Assembly (NCBI RefSeq): GCF_013030945.1
Contig: NZ_JABBXF010000018.1
Location: 78,408 to 142,407 of the forward strand
Length of the DNA: 64,000 nt
Direction: 5' to 3'
Source: Streptomyces morookaense
GTDB lineage: Bacteria; Actinomycetota; Actinomycetes; Streptomycetales; Streptomycetaceae
Each line of letters starts with the position of its first letter. The stretch's first letter is position 1. Positions 51,640 through 60,546 of the stretch are shown in pieces. Below the pieces are notes generated by a model. It was given only the letters and a program-made list of their open reading frames with translations. It did no database searches and was not told where the DNA came from. The position numbers were made by a program, and so were the translations under genes.

Positions 51640-54039
51640 TCACTCCGACCGCAACCCGTCCCCCCGCATCAGCCGCCACATCGGCACCAGCCCCAGCACC
51701 GTGATCGCCATGATCACCGCCGCCCCCGTCCCGGCCACCGGGACGAAGCTCCACCAGTCCCGGACCCCCTTGCGGAGCAGGTGCAGCATGGCCCAGCCGA
51801 GGCCGAGGCCGCCGCCCACCGCAAGGATCATGCCCAGGACGACCGGCACGATCGTCTGCCACAGCACCGACCAGCCCAGGGTCGAGCGCCGTGTGCCGAA
51901 CGCGACGAGCACCGACAACAGTCGTTTGCGTTCGCGCAGTTGCTCGGCCGTCGTGACGGCCATACCGGCCCCGATCAGGGCGAGCGTCGCCACCGCACCG
52001 ATCAGCAGGCCCTTCTCGATCGTCGCGTAGTTGTTGTCCTTCACCACGCCGCCCAGGCGCCACACCCGCATCGACGGGTCGATGTGGGCCGCCGTGTTGC
52101 GGAACTGCTCGATCGCGTCCAGGTCGCCCTTCGTCACCTGCGCCACGAACGTCGTCGTCGCATCCGGGATCTTCGTGACGTCGATGGCCGACGGTGTGGC
52201 CAGGATGCCGAAGGGGTGGTCGCCGGACGGGTCCGGCCGCGTCGTCACCACGCGGGCCGAGGCGGGGACCATCCAGTCGTAGCCGCGCTTCTTCTGCCCG
52301 GCGGGGGCGCTGTACTCCTTCATCGTCAGCCGGGTGCCGGGCGCGAAGCGGTGCTCCGTGTCGACATCGCCGCCCGGTTCCTGGGCCACGAAGACGTCGC
52401 CGTCGCGGCAGGAGTCGATGTGTGCCATGCGCTGCAGCGTGGCGCAGTCCCCGATGTGGATCGAGGTGACGGCGGCATCGTCGCCCGGCTTGTCGGCGTA
52501 GCGCTCCACGTAACCGGTCACCGCCTCCACGCCCTTGGTGGCGCGGAACCTCTCGGTCCAGGCGCTGGTCTCCTCGGCGGTGCCGGGGCGGTACGAGGCC
52601 CGTACCTGGAAGTGACCGGGGTCGTGGCCGTCGGACGTCGTGTAGTCGCTCTGCACCCCGGCGAAGAGCATCTGCACCGCGATCGCACCGGCCACGGCGA
52701 CCGTGATGCCGCTGACCGCCCGCGCCGCCGGGCCGCTGTCGAACTGAAGCCGCCGGGCGGCCAGTTGCCAGGGGAGCGGCCCGCGCCGGAAGCGGGACAC
52801 ACAGATCTCCACGACCCAGGGCAGCAGCGCCACCAGGCCGACGAGCAGCAGTGCCGTACCGGCGCCGATCTGGTACGTGTCGAGCGGCACCGAGTGCGCC
52901 GCGTAGCCCGAGGCCTTGCGGAACAGCGGCAGCAGCAGGGCGATGCCCACCGCGGGGATCAGCAGCCGCCACCACAGCCGGCGGCGCCGGGTGACCGCGT
53001 TGCGTACGACGCCCAGCGGCTCGATGGCGATGCGACGCAGCGTGAACAGCGTGACGACGACGGCGCACACCGGCACGGCCAGGGCGATCAGCGCCGCGAT
53101 CCAGGGCTCGGGGACGATGTCGGAGGGGAAGACACTGTTGTCCCGGATCGTGACATACGTCGCGAACTCCCGCAGGAGCAAGAAGAGTCCGGCACCGGCG
53201 GACAGACCGAACAGCGAACCGCACAGCGCCTCGCCCGCCGCGACCCGCCGGGTCATATGGGCGTCGGCGCCCACGAGCCGCAGCGCGGCGAGCCGTTGGT
53301 CGCGCTGATCGCCGCCGAAGCGCACGGCGGTCGTGATGAAGACGGCGATCGGCATCAGCAGGACGACGCACACGATGATGACGAGCAGGAAGAGCTCGGG
53401 CGTGAGCGGGACGTCCGGCTCCTCGTAGCCGTAGCCGTCGACGCGGATGGTCCCGTGGCCGGGCGCCAGTTTGTCGCTGCCGGCGTAGTAGAAGAGCTCG
53501 TTGGGGCCGATGAGACCCGAGGGGGCGATGGTGCCCACGGTCCGGTAGCCCTCGAACCGCTCGCGCAGCAGCTTCCCGTTGTCCGAGTGCAGCAGGTCGT
53601 CGAGCGCGGGGGAGACGACCATCTCGCCGGGCCGGGGCATGGCCCCGACCCCCGGCGGCGCCGGGGCGGAGGGACCGTCGGCCTGCAGCAGGGCGCCGTT
53701 GACGGGCTTGTCGTGGTAGTCGGTGTTCGCGGTCTTGTACAGGAACGTGCCGCTGCCGGGCTTCTGTTCGTGCGCGAGCCGCTTGTCGAAGAACACCGAG
53801 GGGCTGTCGACCGCGCGTGCGGCGCCGCGCTGGTGGCGCTCGGACATCATGTGCGGCACGGAGGCCGCGATCATCAGCAGGGCCACGCCGAGCCCCACGC
53901 CGACCGCGGTCAGCGCGGTGCGCAGCCACGCCTCGCGGCCGCCGGTGACGGCGAACCGGATGCCCATGGCCAGGTCGCGGGCCCAGACGGCCACGCCGGT
54001 CGGTCCGGCGGTGATCCTGGTGCGCTCAGGCGGCGTCAT
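51640..54039 (-). CDS. FtsX-type ABC transporter permease
   Basis: The 799-residue permease has an N-terminal helix, a large extracytoplasmic domain, three membrane helices (~270-390), a second FtsX-type unit (~430-520), a second extracytoplasmic domain and three C-terminal helices. FtsX motifs include DQRDQRLAALRLVGADAHMTRRV and ERKRLLSVLVAFGTRRSTLGW. It overlaps the ATPase gene by 14 nt, so the two form one exporter of the MacB/LolCDE-like class. Cell-envelope lipids or peptides are typical substrates; none is identifiable here. Confidence 0.88.
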   Translation of the reverse strand: MTPPERTRITAGPTGVAVWARDLAMGIRFAVTGGREAWLRTALTAVGVGLGVALLMIAASVPHMMSERHQRGAARAVDSPSVFFDKRLAHEQKPGSGTFLYKTANTDYHDKPVNGALLQADGPSAPAPPGVGAMPRPGEMVVSPALDDLLHSDNGKLLRERFEGYRTVGTIAPSGLIGPNELFYYAGSDKLAPGHGTIRVDGYGYEEPDVPLTPELFLLVIIVCVVLLMPIAVFITTAVRFGGDQRDQRLAALRLVGADAHMTRRVAAGEALCGSLFGLSAGAGLFLLLREFATYVTIRDNSVFPSDIVPEPWIAALIALAVPVCAVVVTLFTLRRIAIEPLGVVRNAVTRRRRLWWRLLIPAVGIALLLPLFRKASGYAAHSVPLDTYQIGAGTALLLVGLVALLPWVVEICVSRFRRGPLPWQLAARRLQFDSGPAARAVSGITVAVAGAIAVQMLFAGVQSDYTTSDGHDPGHFQVRASYRPGTAEETSAWTERFRATKGVEAVTGYVERYADKPGDDAAVTSIHIGDCATLQRMAHIDSCRDGDVFVAQEPGGDVDTEHRFAPGTRLTMKEYSAPAGQKKRGYDWMVPASARVVTTRPDPSGDHPFGILATPSAIDVTKIPDATTTFVAQVTKGDLDAIEQFRNTAAHIDPSMRVWRLGGVVKDNNYATIEKGLLIGAVATLALIGAGMAVTTAEQLRERKRLLSVLVAFGTRRSTLGWSVLWQTIVPVVLGMILAVGGGLGLGWAMLHLLRKGVRDWWSFVPVAGTGAAVIMAITVLGLVPMWRLMRGDGLRSE

Positions 54040-54721
54040 ACATCCCTGCCATGTCGCGGGCGATGCCGTCGCGGACGACGACCTCACGGTCGGAGTACGC
54101 GGCCACGCGTGCCTCGTGGGTGACGAGGACGACGGCGGCGCGGGTCTCGCGGGCGGAGTCGGTGAGCAGCTGCATGACGCGCTCGCCGTTGAGGGAGTCG
54201 AGCGCGCCGGTGGGCTCGTCGGCGAAGACGACGCGGGGCTCGCCGACCAGCGCGCGGGCGACCGCGACGCGCTGCCCCTGGCCGCCGGAGACCTGGCCGG
54301 GGCGGTGGTGGCGCACGTCGGCGACCTCCAGACGCTCCAGCCAGCGCAGGGCACGGGCCTCGGCGTCCTTGCGCTTGTGGCCGGTCAGGCGCAGCGGCAG
54401 GGCGGCGTTCTCCAGGCAGGTCAGCTCGGGGACGAGCTGGCCGAACTGGAAGACGAAGCCGAAGTCGCGGCGGCGCAGGGCGCTGCGCTCGGCGTCGGAC
54501 ATGGCGGCCAGGTCGCGGCCGTCGTAGTGGACGGTGCCCGCGTCGGGGCGCACGATGCCGGCCAGGCAGTGCAGGAGGGTGGACTTGCCGGAGCCGGAGG
54601 GGCCCATGACGGCGACGACCTCGCCGGCGTGGATGGACAAGTCCGCGCCGTCCAGGGCGGTGGTGGGTCCGTAGGCCTTGCGCAGGCCGGCGGCGGATAT
54701 CAGGGAGCCGTCGGGGGTCAT
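54026..54721 (-). CDS. ABC transporter ATP-binding protein, LolD/MacB-like
   Basis: The 231-residue ATPase has Walker A GPSGSGKST at residues 40-48, signature VSGGQGQRVAVARAL and Walker B VVFADEPTGALDS with the H-loop in LVTHEARVA. Its start overlaps the padR stop by 4 nt and its end overlaps the FtsX permease. PadR controls the set. Confidence 0.92.
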   Translation of the reverse strand: MTPDGSLISAAGLRKAYGPTTALDGADLSIHAGEVVAVMGPSGSGKSTLLHCLAGIVRPDAGTVHYDGRDLAAMSDAERSALRRRDFGFVFQFGQLVPELTCLENAALPLRLTGHKRKDAEARALRWLERLEVADVRHHRPGQVSGGQGQRVAVARALVGEPRVVFADEPTGALDSLNGERVMQLLTDSARETRAAVVLVTHEARVAAYSDREVVVRDGIARDMAGMYDAA

Positions 54722-55242
54722 GCGCGCACCGCCTTCGCGAGCTGGTCCAGACGGGCGGCGGTCAGCTCCAGCCAGCGCAGGTCGGCTTCGAGGTGGAAGA
54801 GCGCGTGGTCGCAGATGAGCTGGTCGGCCAGGTCGCCGTCGCGCTTGCGCTGGGTGAGGTCGCGCATCAGCCGCAGGTGCTCCGAGCGCTGGGCGTCCAG
54901 CAGGTCGCCGGCGTCGCGGCCGGTGAGCAGGGCGAGGACGACCTTGGTGTAGAGCGTCGACTGGAGATAGGGCTCGGGCTTCTCCGGCTGCGCCAGCCAC
55001 TGGGCCACGTCGGTGATGCCGGCGTCGGTGATCGCGTAGCGCTTGCGGTCGGGCCCGCCGCCGTGCTCGATGCCGTCGACCTCGACGAGACCGTTCTTCA
55101 GCAGCCGGGACATGGTCGCGTAGACCTGCCCGTAGTGCAGCGGCCGGTCGTGGCCGAAGTGCTCGTCGAAGGTCCGCTTGAGGTCGTAACCGTGCCGCGG
55201 ACCGGATTCCAGGAGGGCGAGGAGGGTGTGACCTATGGACAT
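54718..55242 (-). CDS. PadR family transcriptional regulator
   Basis: The 174-residue PadR regulator has the N-terminal winged helix (HTLLALLESGPRHGYDLKRTFDEHFG; HYGQVYATMSRLLKNGLVEVD) and a C-terminal Vir-type dimerisation helix. It is the first gene of the padR-ATPase-permease operon, a common arrangement for multidrug or lantibiotic-type exporters. A symmetric 26-bp operator lies directly upstream. The ATG at 55242 is preferred to an in-frame GTG three codons upstream. Confidence 0.92.
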   Translation of the reverse strand: MSIGHTLLALLESGPRHGYDLKRTFDEHFGHDRPLHYGQVYATMSRLLKNGLVEVDGIEHGGGPDRKRYAITDAGITDVAQWLAQPEKPEPYLQSTLYTKVVLALLTGRDAGDLLDAQRSEHLRLMRDLTQRKRDGDLADQLICDHALFHLEADLRWLELTAARLDQLAKAVRA

Positions 55243-55253
55243 GGGGAACACAG

Positions 55254-55279
55254 TACATGGTGTGTATACACGGTATGTA
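55254..55279. promoter_or_regulatory. PadR operator candidate
   Basis: TACAT-N3-GTGTATACAC-N3-ATGTA is a symmetric 26-bp dyad 12 nt upstream of the padR start. PadR proteins commonly bind ATGT/ACAT half-sites. Its position at the promoter suits autorepression of the exporter operon. Confidence 0.65.
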
Positions 55280-55317
55280 TAGCCGGGTTCCGCGCCCTGT
55301 AAGGGGCACCCGACCGA

Positions 55318-55551
55318 CTACCCCTCCTTGGGTGGCCGCCCCGGCCTCCGCACCGGCCCCACATCCCGAGGGAGGCGCCCCGCCTCCGAAAGCGCCTTGC
55401 GCAGCAAGAACTCGATCTGCGCATTGGCGCTGCGCAACTCCTCCCCGGCCCAGCGCGCCAGCGCATCGTGCACCGCCGGATCGAGCCGCAGCAGCACCTG
55501 CTTGCGCTGCCGCGGCTTCCCGGATCCGGCGGCTGCCGAGTCGTCCGTCAC
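55318..55551 (-). CDS. Ribbon-helix-helix (CopG/Arc-like) protein
   Basis: The 77-residue protein contains an RHH pattern at about residues 16-55 (RKQVLLRLDPAVHDALARWAGEELRSANAQIEFLLRKALSEAG) and a basic tail. It overlaps the SPFH gene by 4 nt (ATGA) and is translated with it. RHH proteins are usually small DNA-binding regulators or antitoxins. No toxin is recognisable here; autoregulation of the SPFH operon is possible. Confidence 0.85.
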   Translation of the reverse strand: MTDDSAAAGSGKPRQRKQVLLRLDPAVHDALARWAGEELRSANAQIEFLLRKALSEAGRLPRDVGPVRRPGRPPKEG

Positions 55552-56462
55552 TGGTAGAGCGTCCCGGTGTTGAGAACGGGCTGGGCGGCCCGGTCACCGC
55601 ACAGCACCACCATCAGATTGCTGACCATGGCCGCCTTCCGCTCCTCGTCCAGCTCGACGATGCCCTGCTCGCCGATCCGGAGCAGAGCCTGCTCGACCAT
55701 GCCCACGGCGCCGTCCACGATCTTCTGGCGGGCGGCGACGATCGCGCCCGCCTGCTGGCGCTGGAGCATCGCCGAGGCGATCTCGGGGGCGTAGGCGAGG
55801 TGTGTGAAGCGGGACTCGACGATGTGGACGCCGGCGGTCTCGACGCGGGCGTGCAGCTCGATCGCGAGCTTCTCGGTGATCTCCTCGGCGTTGCCGCGCA
55901 GCGAGAGCGCGTCCTCCTCGTGTGCGTCATAGGGGTACTCGATGGCGATGTGCCGCACGGCGGCCTCGGTCTGGACGGCCACGAACTCCTGGAAGTCGTC
56001 CACCGCGAACATGGCCTGCGCGGTGTCCTCGACCTGCCAGACGACGACCGCGGCCAGCTCGATCGGGTTGCCGTAGGCGTCGTTCACCTTCAGGACGGCC
56101 GTCTCGTGGTTGCGCACCCGGGTGGAGAGCTTCGAGCGGCTGGTGAACGGGTTCACCCAGCGCAGGCCCTCGGTGCGGATGGTGCCCCGGTAGCGGCCGA
56201 AGAGCTGGACGACGCGGGCCTCGCCCGGGGCGACGGTGTTCAGCCCGCACATCGCGATGATCGAGGCCAGGCCGACGAGAATGCCGCAGGCGATGAACGC
56301 GGCCGCGGCCCCCTTGTTCCCGTCGGCGCCGAGGCCTGCGCCGACGACGACGCCGCCCACGCCGAGCAGCAGCCCGACGAGCCCCAGCAGCAGCGCGAGA
56401 CCGCCCCCTATGTCCCTGGCCGGGACCTCCTTGATCTCTGTCTTCGCCATGGCGTCCGGCAT
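55548..56462 (-). CDS. SPFH/Band 7 membrane protein
   Basis: The 304-residue stomatin/flotillin-like protein has two N-terminal hydrophobic helices ([20 protein letters not shown] and [20 protein letters not shown]). A Band 7 domain ([36 protein letters not shown]) and a coiled-coil tail with [31 protein letters not shown] follow. Such proteins scaffold membrane microdomains and oligomerise. The ATG at 56462 follows GGGGG. It forms a two-gene operon with the RHH gene. Confidence 0.9.
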   Translation of the reverse strand: MPDAMAKTEIKEVPARDIGGGLALLLGLVGLLLGVGGVVVGAGLGADGNKGAAAAFIACGILVGLASIIAMCGLNTVAPGEARVVQLFGRYRGTIRTEGLRWVNPFTSRSKLSTRVRNHETAVLKVNDAYGNPIELAAVVVWQVEDTAQAMFAVDDFQEFVAVQTEAAVRHIAIEYPYDAHEEDALSLRGNAEEITEKLAIELHARVETAGVHIVESRFTHLAYAPEIASAMLQRQQAGAIVAARQKIVDGAVGMVEQALLRIGEQGIVELDEERKAAMVSNLMVVLCGDRAAQPVLNTGTLYQ

Positions 56463-56702
56463 GGACGTACCCCCGCTCCGTCGGCGTGCGGTGGTCCGCC
56501 GCACGCTCTCCCGATGTCTAGCAAACTGCTATCACATTAAAGCCCTGTACGGTTTGCCGCTAGTGCACCGCTCCGGGTTCCCGCCACCCGGGGTGCTATA
56601 TGTCACGTCTGCCAAAGCCATGACGGATGGGCGTTTGGTGGCAGATGCGGTGTTAGCTTCATGAGCTGGGTTGGGGGCGGACGGACTGGAGCGACGGGAG
56701 AG

Positions 56703-58979
56703 ATGGGCCGAGCGGACGCGCGACGCGCGCAGAAGAAGGGCAGTCGCCCCGGCAGGGGTGGCGGGAAGCCCAGGAAGACGGGCATACGCCGCTTCTTCAC
56801 CTGGAAGATGCTGCTCGCCTACGCCGGAGGGCTCATAGCCCTCGGAGTGGGCTCCTTCGTGGCGCTCTACCTCTATGTGGACGTGCCCGGTAACGGCAAT
56901 GCGGCGGCCAAGCTGCAGAGCAACATCTACAAGTCGAGCGACGGCAAGACGATCGCACGGATCGGCGAGGTCAACCGCGAGGAAGTCCCGCTCTCGAAGA
57001 TCCCCAAGAACATCCAGCACGCCGTCGTCGCCGCCGAGAACAAGAACTTCTACACCGACCCCGGAGTCGACATCCAGGGCACGGCGCGCGGCATCATCAA
57101 CACGCTGATGGGCCGCGGCAAGCAGGGTGGTTCGACGATCACCCAGCAGTACGTCAAGAACTACTACCTGGACCAGCGCCAGACCGTCACCCGCAAGGTG
57201 AAGGAGATGTTCATCTCCCTCAAGGTCCAGGACAAGTTCAACAAGGACCAGATCCTCGAGGGCTACCTCAACACCAGCTACTACGGCCGCGGCGCCTACG
57301 GCATCCAGGCCGCCTCCCGTGCGTACTACAACAAGGACGTCGACAAGCTGAACCTGCAGGAGGGCGCGTACCTCGCCGCCCTGCTCCAGGCGCCGAGCCA
57401 GTACGACTGGTCGGTGGCCACCGACGCCGGCAAGCGCAACGCGACGGCACGCTGGAACTACGTGCTCGACAAGATGGTCGAGCAGAAGTGGCTCAGCCCC
57501 GCGGACCGGGCCAAGATGCAGTTCGAGAAGCCCGGCAACCCCAAGCCCTCCGAGGGCCTCAAGGGCCAGAACGGCTACCTCATCGAGGCGGCCAAGCAGG
57601 AGATCATCCGCGACCTGGTCAAGGAAGGCCGCAGCCAGAAGGACGCCGAACAGGACTTCGCCGCGGGCGGCTGGACGGTCACGCTCAGCATCGACCCGAA
57701 GAAGCAGCAGGCGCTGGAGAAGGCGGTCAAGGACAAGCTCCTGGACGACCTGGACCCGAAGGCGCGTGAGGTCGACGGTCATGTGCAGGTCGGCTCGGTG
57801 TCCGTGGACCGCAAGACGGGCAAGATCGTTGCCCTGTACGGCGGTCAGGACTATCTGAAGCACTACACCAGCAACGCCACGCGCCGGGACTTCCAGCCCG
57901 CCTCCACCTTCAAGCCGCTGATCCTCACCTCGGCCCTGGAGCACGGGTCGACGACCCAGGACGGCAAGAAGATCACGCCGGCCACGATCTACGACGGCAC
58001 CAACAAGCGGCCGGTCGTGGGCCCGGGCGGCGATGGCTACGCGCCGGAGAACGAGGACCAGTACACGAACCCCGCAGTCTCCGTCCAGGAGGCGATGAAC
58101 AAGTCGGTCAACACCGTCTTCGCGCAGATGGCCGTCGACGTCGGCCTGGACAAGGTCAAGAAGACCGCCGTCGACATGGGCATGAAGGGCGACGGTGTCG
58201 GCTTCGACGCCAACCCGTCCATGGCGCTGGGCTCCATGGGCGCGAGCCCGATGGACATGGCGGGCGTCTACGCGACGCTCGACAACCACGGAATGAAGGT
58301 CACGCCGAGCATCATCAAGTCGGCGTCCCGCGGCGGCCAGGACTTCAAGCTCCCCGAGGCGGCGAGCAAGGAGCGGGTCATCGACCGCAACACCGCCGAC
58401 GGCGTGACCTCTGTGCTGAAGGGCGTGGTCAACGACGGTACGGCGCACGTCGTGGCCAGTTCGCAGTACGACGTGGCGGGCAAGACCGGTACCTCCGACG
58501 ACAACAAGTCGGCCTGGTTCACGGGCTACACGCCCGACCTGATCACCTCGGTGGGTCTGTTCGGTGAGGCGGACGGCGGCAAGCAGGTCACCCTTCAGGG
58601 GACGGGTGGCGGTAGCCGTGTGAACGGTAGTGGATACCCCGCCTATATCTGGGGCGCGTACAACTCCACCGTGTTCGACGACGACTCCGACGCCAAGTTC
58701 GACCTGGAGACCGACGAGCCGTCCGCCCCGGTCGCGCCCCCGGCCCCGTCCGTGGCACCGAGCCCGTCCGTGGGCCCGTCCCGCGCCCCGTCGACGAAGC
58801 CGTCGCCGAGCGGCCAGGTCCCGTCCCCCTCGCACTCCCAGTCGCAGGAGCCGGGCCCGAACCCCTCGCGCCACACCCCGCCCGTCCCGCCGTCCGTGCC
58901 GCCGTCCCCGGTGGGCCCGACGACACCGGCCGGCGGTGACACCGGCGACACGGGCAACAAGCCCAACCGGAACGGCTGA
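56703..58979 (+). CDS. Bifunctional penicillin-binding protein (GT51 + transpeptidase)
   Basis: The 758-residue class A PBP has a basic cytoplasmic tail, one membrane anchor (~35-60), a GT51 glycosyltransferase and a transpeptidase domain. The GT51 has catalytic Glu in VAAENKNFYTDPG, then GGSTITQQYVKNYYL and KVKEMFISLKVQ. The transpeptidase has SxxK as STFK in FQPASTFKPL, SxN as KSVN and GKTGT. The extracytoplasmic tail is Pro/Ser-rich (over 80 residues). It polymerises and cross-links peptidoglycan. The GT51 motif has Asn where the usual ED has Asp. The ATG at 56703 follows GGGAGAG; 56661 is an alternative. Confidence 0.94.
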   Translation: MGRADARRAQKKGSRPGRGGGKPRKTGIRRFFTWKMLLAYAGGLIALGVGSFVALYLYVDVPGNGNAAAKLQSNIYKSSDGKTIARIGEVNREEVPLSKIPKNIQHAVVAAENKNFYTDPGVDIQGTARGIINTLMGRGKQGGSTITQQYVKNYYLDQRQTVTRKVKEMFISLKVQDKFNKDQILEGYLNTSYYGRGAYGIQAASRAYYNKDVDKLNLQEGAYLAALLQAPSQYDWSVATDAGKRNATARWNYVLDKMVEQKWLSPADRAKMQFEKPGNPKPSEGLKGQNGYLIEAAKQEIIRDLVKEGRSQKDAEQDFAAGGWTVTLSIDPKKQQALEKAVKDKLLDDLDPKAREVDGHVQVGSVSVDRKTGKIVALYGGQDYLKHYTSNATRRDFQPASTFKPLILTSALEHGSTTQDGKKITPATIYDGTNKRPVVGPGGDGYAPENEDQYTNPAVSVQEAMNKSVNTVFAQMAVDVGLDKVKKTAVDMGMKGDGVGFDANPSMALGSMGASPMDMAGVYATLDNHGMKVTPSIIKSASRGGQDFKLPEAASKERVIDRNTADGVTSVLKGVVNDGTAHVVASSQYDVAGKTGTSDDNKSAWFTGYTPDLITSVGLFGEADGGKQVTLQGTGGGSRVNGSGYPAYIWGAYNSTVFDDDSDAKFDLETDEPSAPVAPPAPSVAPSPSVGPSRAPSTKPSPSGQVPSPSHSQSQEPGPNPSRHTPPVPPSVPPSPVGPTTPAGGDTGDTGNKPNRNG

Positions 58980-58995
58980 GGCGCCGCACGTACAA

Positions 58996-59043
58996 CGGCG
59001 ATGGCCGCCGCCCTCCCCTTCGGGAGGGCGGCGGCCATCGCCG
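58996..59043 (+). terminator. Strong hairpin terminator of the PBP gene
   Basis: A perfect 22-bp stem (58996-59017 with 59022-59043) with a CTTC loop begins 17 nt after the stop. TATGTTTTT follows. It also lies 24 nt downstream of the convergent lipoprotein gene. Confidence 0.85.
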
Positions 59044-59066
59044 TATGTTTTTCGGACAGGGCCGAG

Positions 59067-59771
59067 TCAGCGACCGTTTGCCTGACCGTCCTTGAGTGCT
59101 TTGTAGTAGTCACCGGAGTTGAGTTCCAGTTCGAACACCATGCCGTACTGCCTACGGATATCGGCAACTGTCGTGGACGCCGGTTCATGCACGACTCGCG
59201 ATACCGGCGGATCATTGACGAGGCCTCCGTAGGGCTCCTCGACCAGGTGGTGGGAATCCCGGTCGCGCATCGTGTTCCAGGTCAGTGTCTGCCCTGAGTA
59301 GACCTCTTGCCCCGGATCCGCAGCACTCGAATCGTCCGTGCCCTGACCGCGATCCACGGTCAGCGGTCCGTCGAGGGCATCGTTCATGCGCTTGGAAGCG
59401 GCACCGTAATAGGCCGTGATGCTCATCGAGCATGCGACCTTGTAGTCGTTCGTTTCCTGTTGAAAGAACCACCTGGGCCCCGAACCCGGCGTGCACGTGT
59501 CGTGTACCACGATCAGGCCCGGAGAGAGGTGGTTGCGGTCGGCGTACGCCTGCGCCAAACGGCGAAGATGCCTCTCTGTCCGCTGGCGTGCCTGAGTCGC
59601 CTGACTGCCGTTCCCGAGCTTGCGTAACTCCTTCGGACCGACTGCACGGTCCGGGGATGTACAGGCGGAGAGAGTAACCAACGCAATGGCGAAGAGGGCA
59701 CCAGATGTGACCTTGGCACTGCCGGAATGCCGTTGGCGCCGTTCACTCTGTCCTGTCCAGCACCTCGTCAT
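59067..59771 (-). CDS. Secreted lipoprotein of unknown function
   Basis: The 234-residue protein has a basic n-region (RRQRHSGSAK), a hydrophobic segment (GALFAIALVT) and the lipobox LSAC with the acylated C37. The mature domain contains LIVVHDTCTPGSGPRWFF, YKVACSMSITAYYG and HEPASTTVADIRRQYGM. I do not recognise a family. GC and codon bias are lower than in neighbouring genes, which suggests a recently acquired or weakly expressed gene. The ATG at 59771 has GAGG upstream; 59789 and 59843 are other in-frame starts. Confidence 0.7.
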   Translation of the reverse strand: MTRCWTGQSERRQRHSGSAKVTSGALFAIALVTLSACTSPDRAVGPKELRKLGNGSQATQARQRTERHLRRLAQAYADRNHLSPGLIVVHDTCTPGSGPRWFFQQETNDYKVACSMSITAYYGAASKRMNDALDGPLTVDRGQGTDDSSAADPGQEVYSGQTLTWNTMRDRDSHHLVEEPYGGLVNDPPVSRVVHEPASTTVADIRRQYGMVFELELNSGDYYKALKDGQANGR

Positions 59772-59874
59772 GCCTGCAGTCCTCTTCATCCGTGGATACC
59801 CGGCTGTTGTTTCCCCGCCACTGTCGACCAAGCGGCCGGACAACGCATGAGTATCCGTACTCAGACAGCCCGGA

Positions 59875-60432
59875 CTACCGAGCCCGGCGTGCAGCCAGAG
59901 CCTCCGTGTACAGCTCGGCGGTCACGTCCTGGTCAGTGAAGCCGAGTTCGCCGAGCACGGCCCGGACGTCAGTGAGGGCAGTGTCCAACTCGCCGTCCCT
60001 CGCAAGAGCCTCCACCTCGAGGAACGTCCCGTCGAGCTCCGGAACACGGACCAGGGTGGCAAGCACGCGGCGGCCGTGAGCCTCGAAGTCGTAGTTGTGG
60101 CAGTGCTTTTCGAAGGCGATTGCGGTGACGTACCCGAGGCCGCTGAGCGCGGCATGCACGGCTTCGGGATTGTCCACGCCCGTCTCGTACTCCGGCTTCG
60201 AACCCGACGCGTCATCGACGCGAGGTTCTTTGTACGTGAGGACCGAACGGGTCCCGTCGGCTCCCGTGATCGTGCGCAGGCGCAGTTCCCTGTCCTCGCG
60301 GGCAAGGGTCCCCTCCGGGGTGTCGTAATACGTGTCCCGGTAGGTCTCGGACCGGCCGGCGGCTCGCTGCTCAAGGAGACGTACAACGCCTTCCGGGTCC
60401 CGTACACGCACCTTGAGTTCCGCCTCGATCAC
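59875..60432 (-). CDS. CYTH domain protein, CyaB-like class IV adenylyl cyclase/thiamine triphosphatase family
   Basis: The 185-residue protein starts with the CYTH hallmark E-x-E-x-K (IEAELKVRV) and keeps the barrel's alternating charged residues (YRDTYYDTPEGTLAREDRELRLRT; VLTYKEPRVD; FEKHCHNYDF; TFLEVEALA). The family binds triphosphates with metal ions. The activity may be adenylyl cyclase or triphosphatase. The GTG at 60432 follows GGAGG; a TTG at 60450 is an alternative. It has lower GC, like its lipoprotein neighbour. Confidence 0.85.
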   Translation of the reverse strand: MIEAELKVRVRDPEGVVRLLEQRAAGRSETYRDTYYDTPEGTLAREDRELRLRTITGADGTRSVLTYKEPRVDDASGSKPEYETGVDNPEAVHAALSGLGYVTAIAFEKHCHNYDFEAHGRRVLATLVRVPELDGTFLEVEALARDGELDTALTDVRAVLGELGFTDQDVTAELYTEALAARRAR

Positions 60433-60498
60433 CGGGTCCTCCACAATCAACTGCGGCCGTCACCCACCTCAGAGCGCCTGATCGGTACATCGGCCGAA

Positions 60499-60536
60499 AG
60501 CGGTTGGCCCCGGGGCACGCCCCGGGGCCAACCGCT
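60499..60536. terminator. Hairpin terminator after the catalase gene
   Basis: AGCGGTTGGCCCCGGGG and its perfect complement form a 17-bp stem with a CACG loop, 11 nt beyond the catalase stop codon. Confidence 0.85.
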
Positions 60537-60546
60537 CCGCCGTCGC

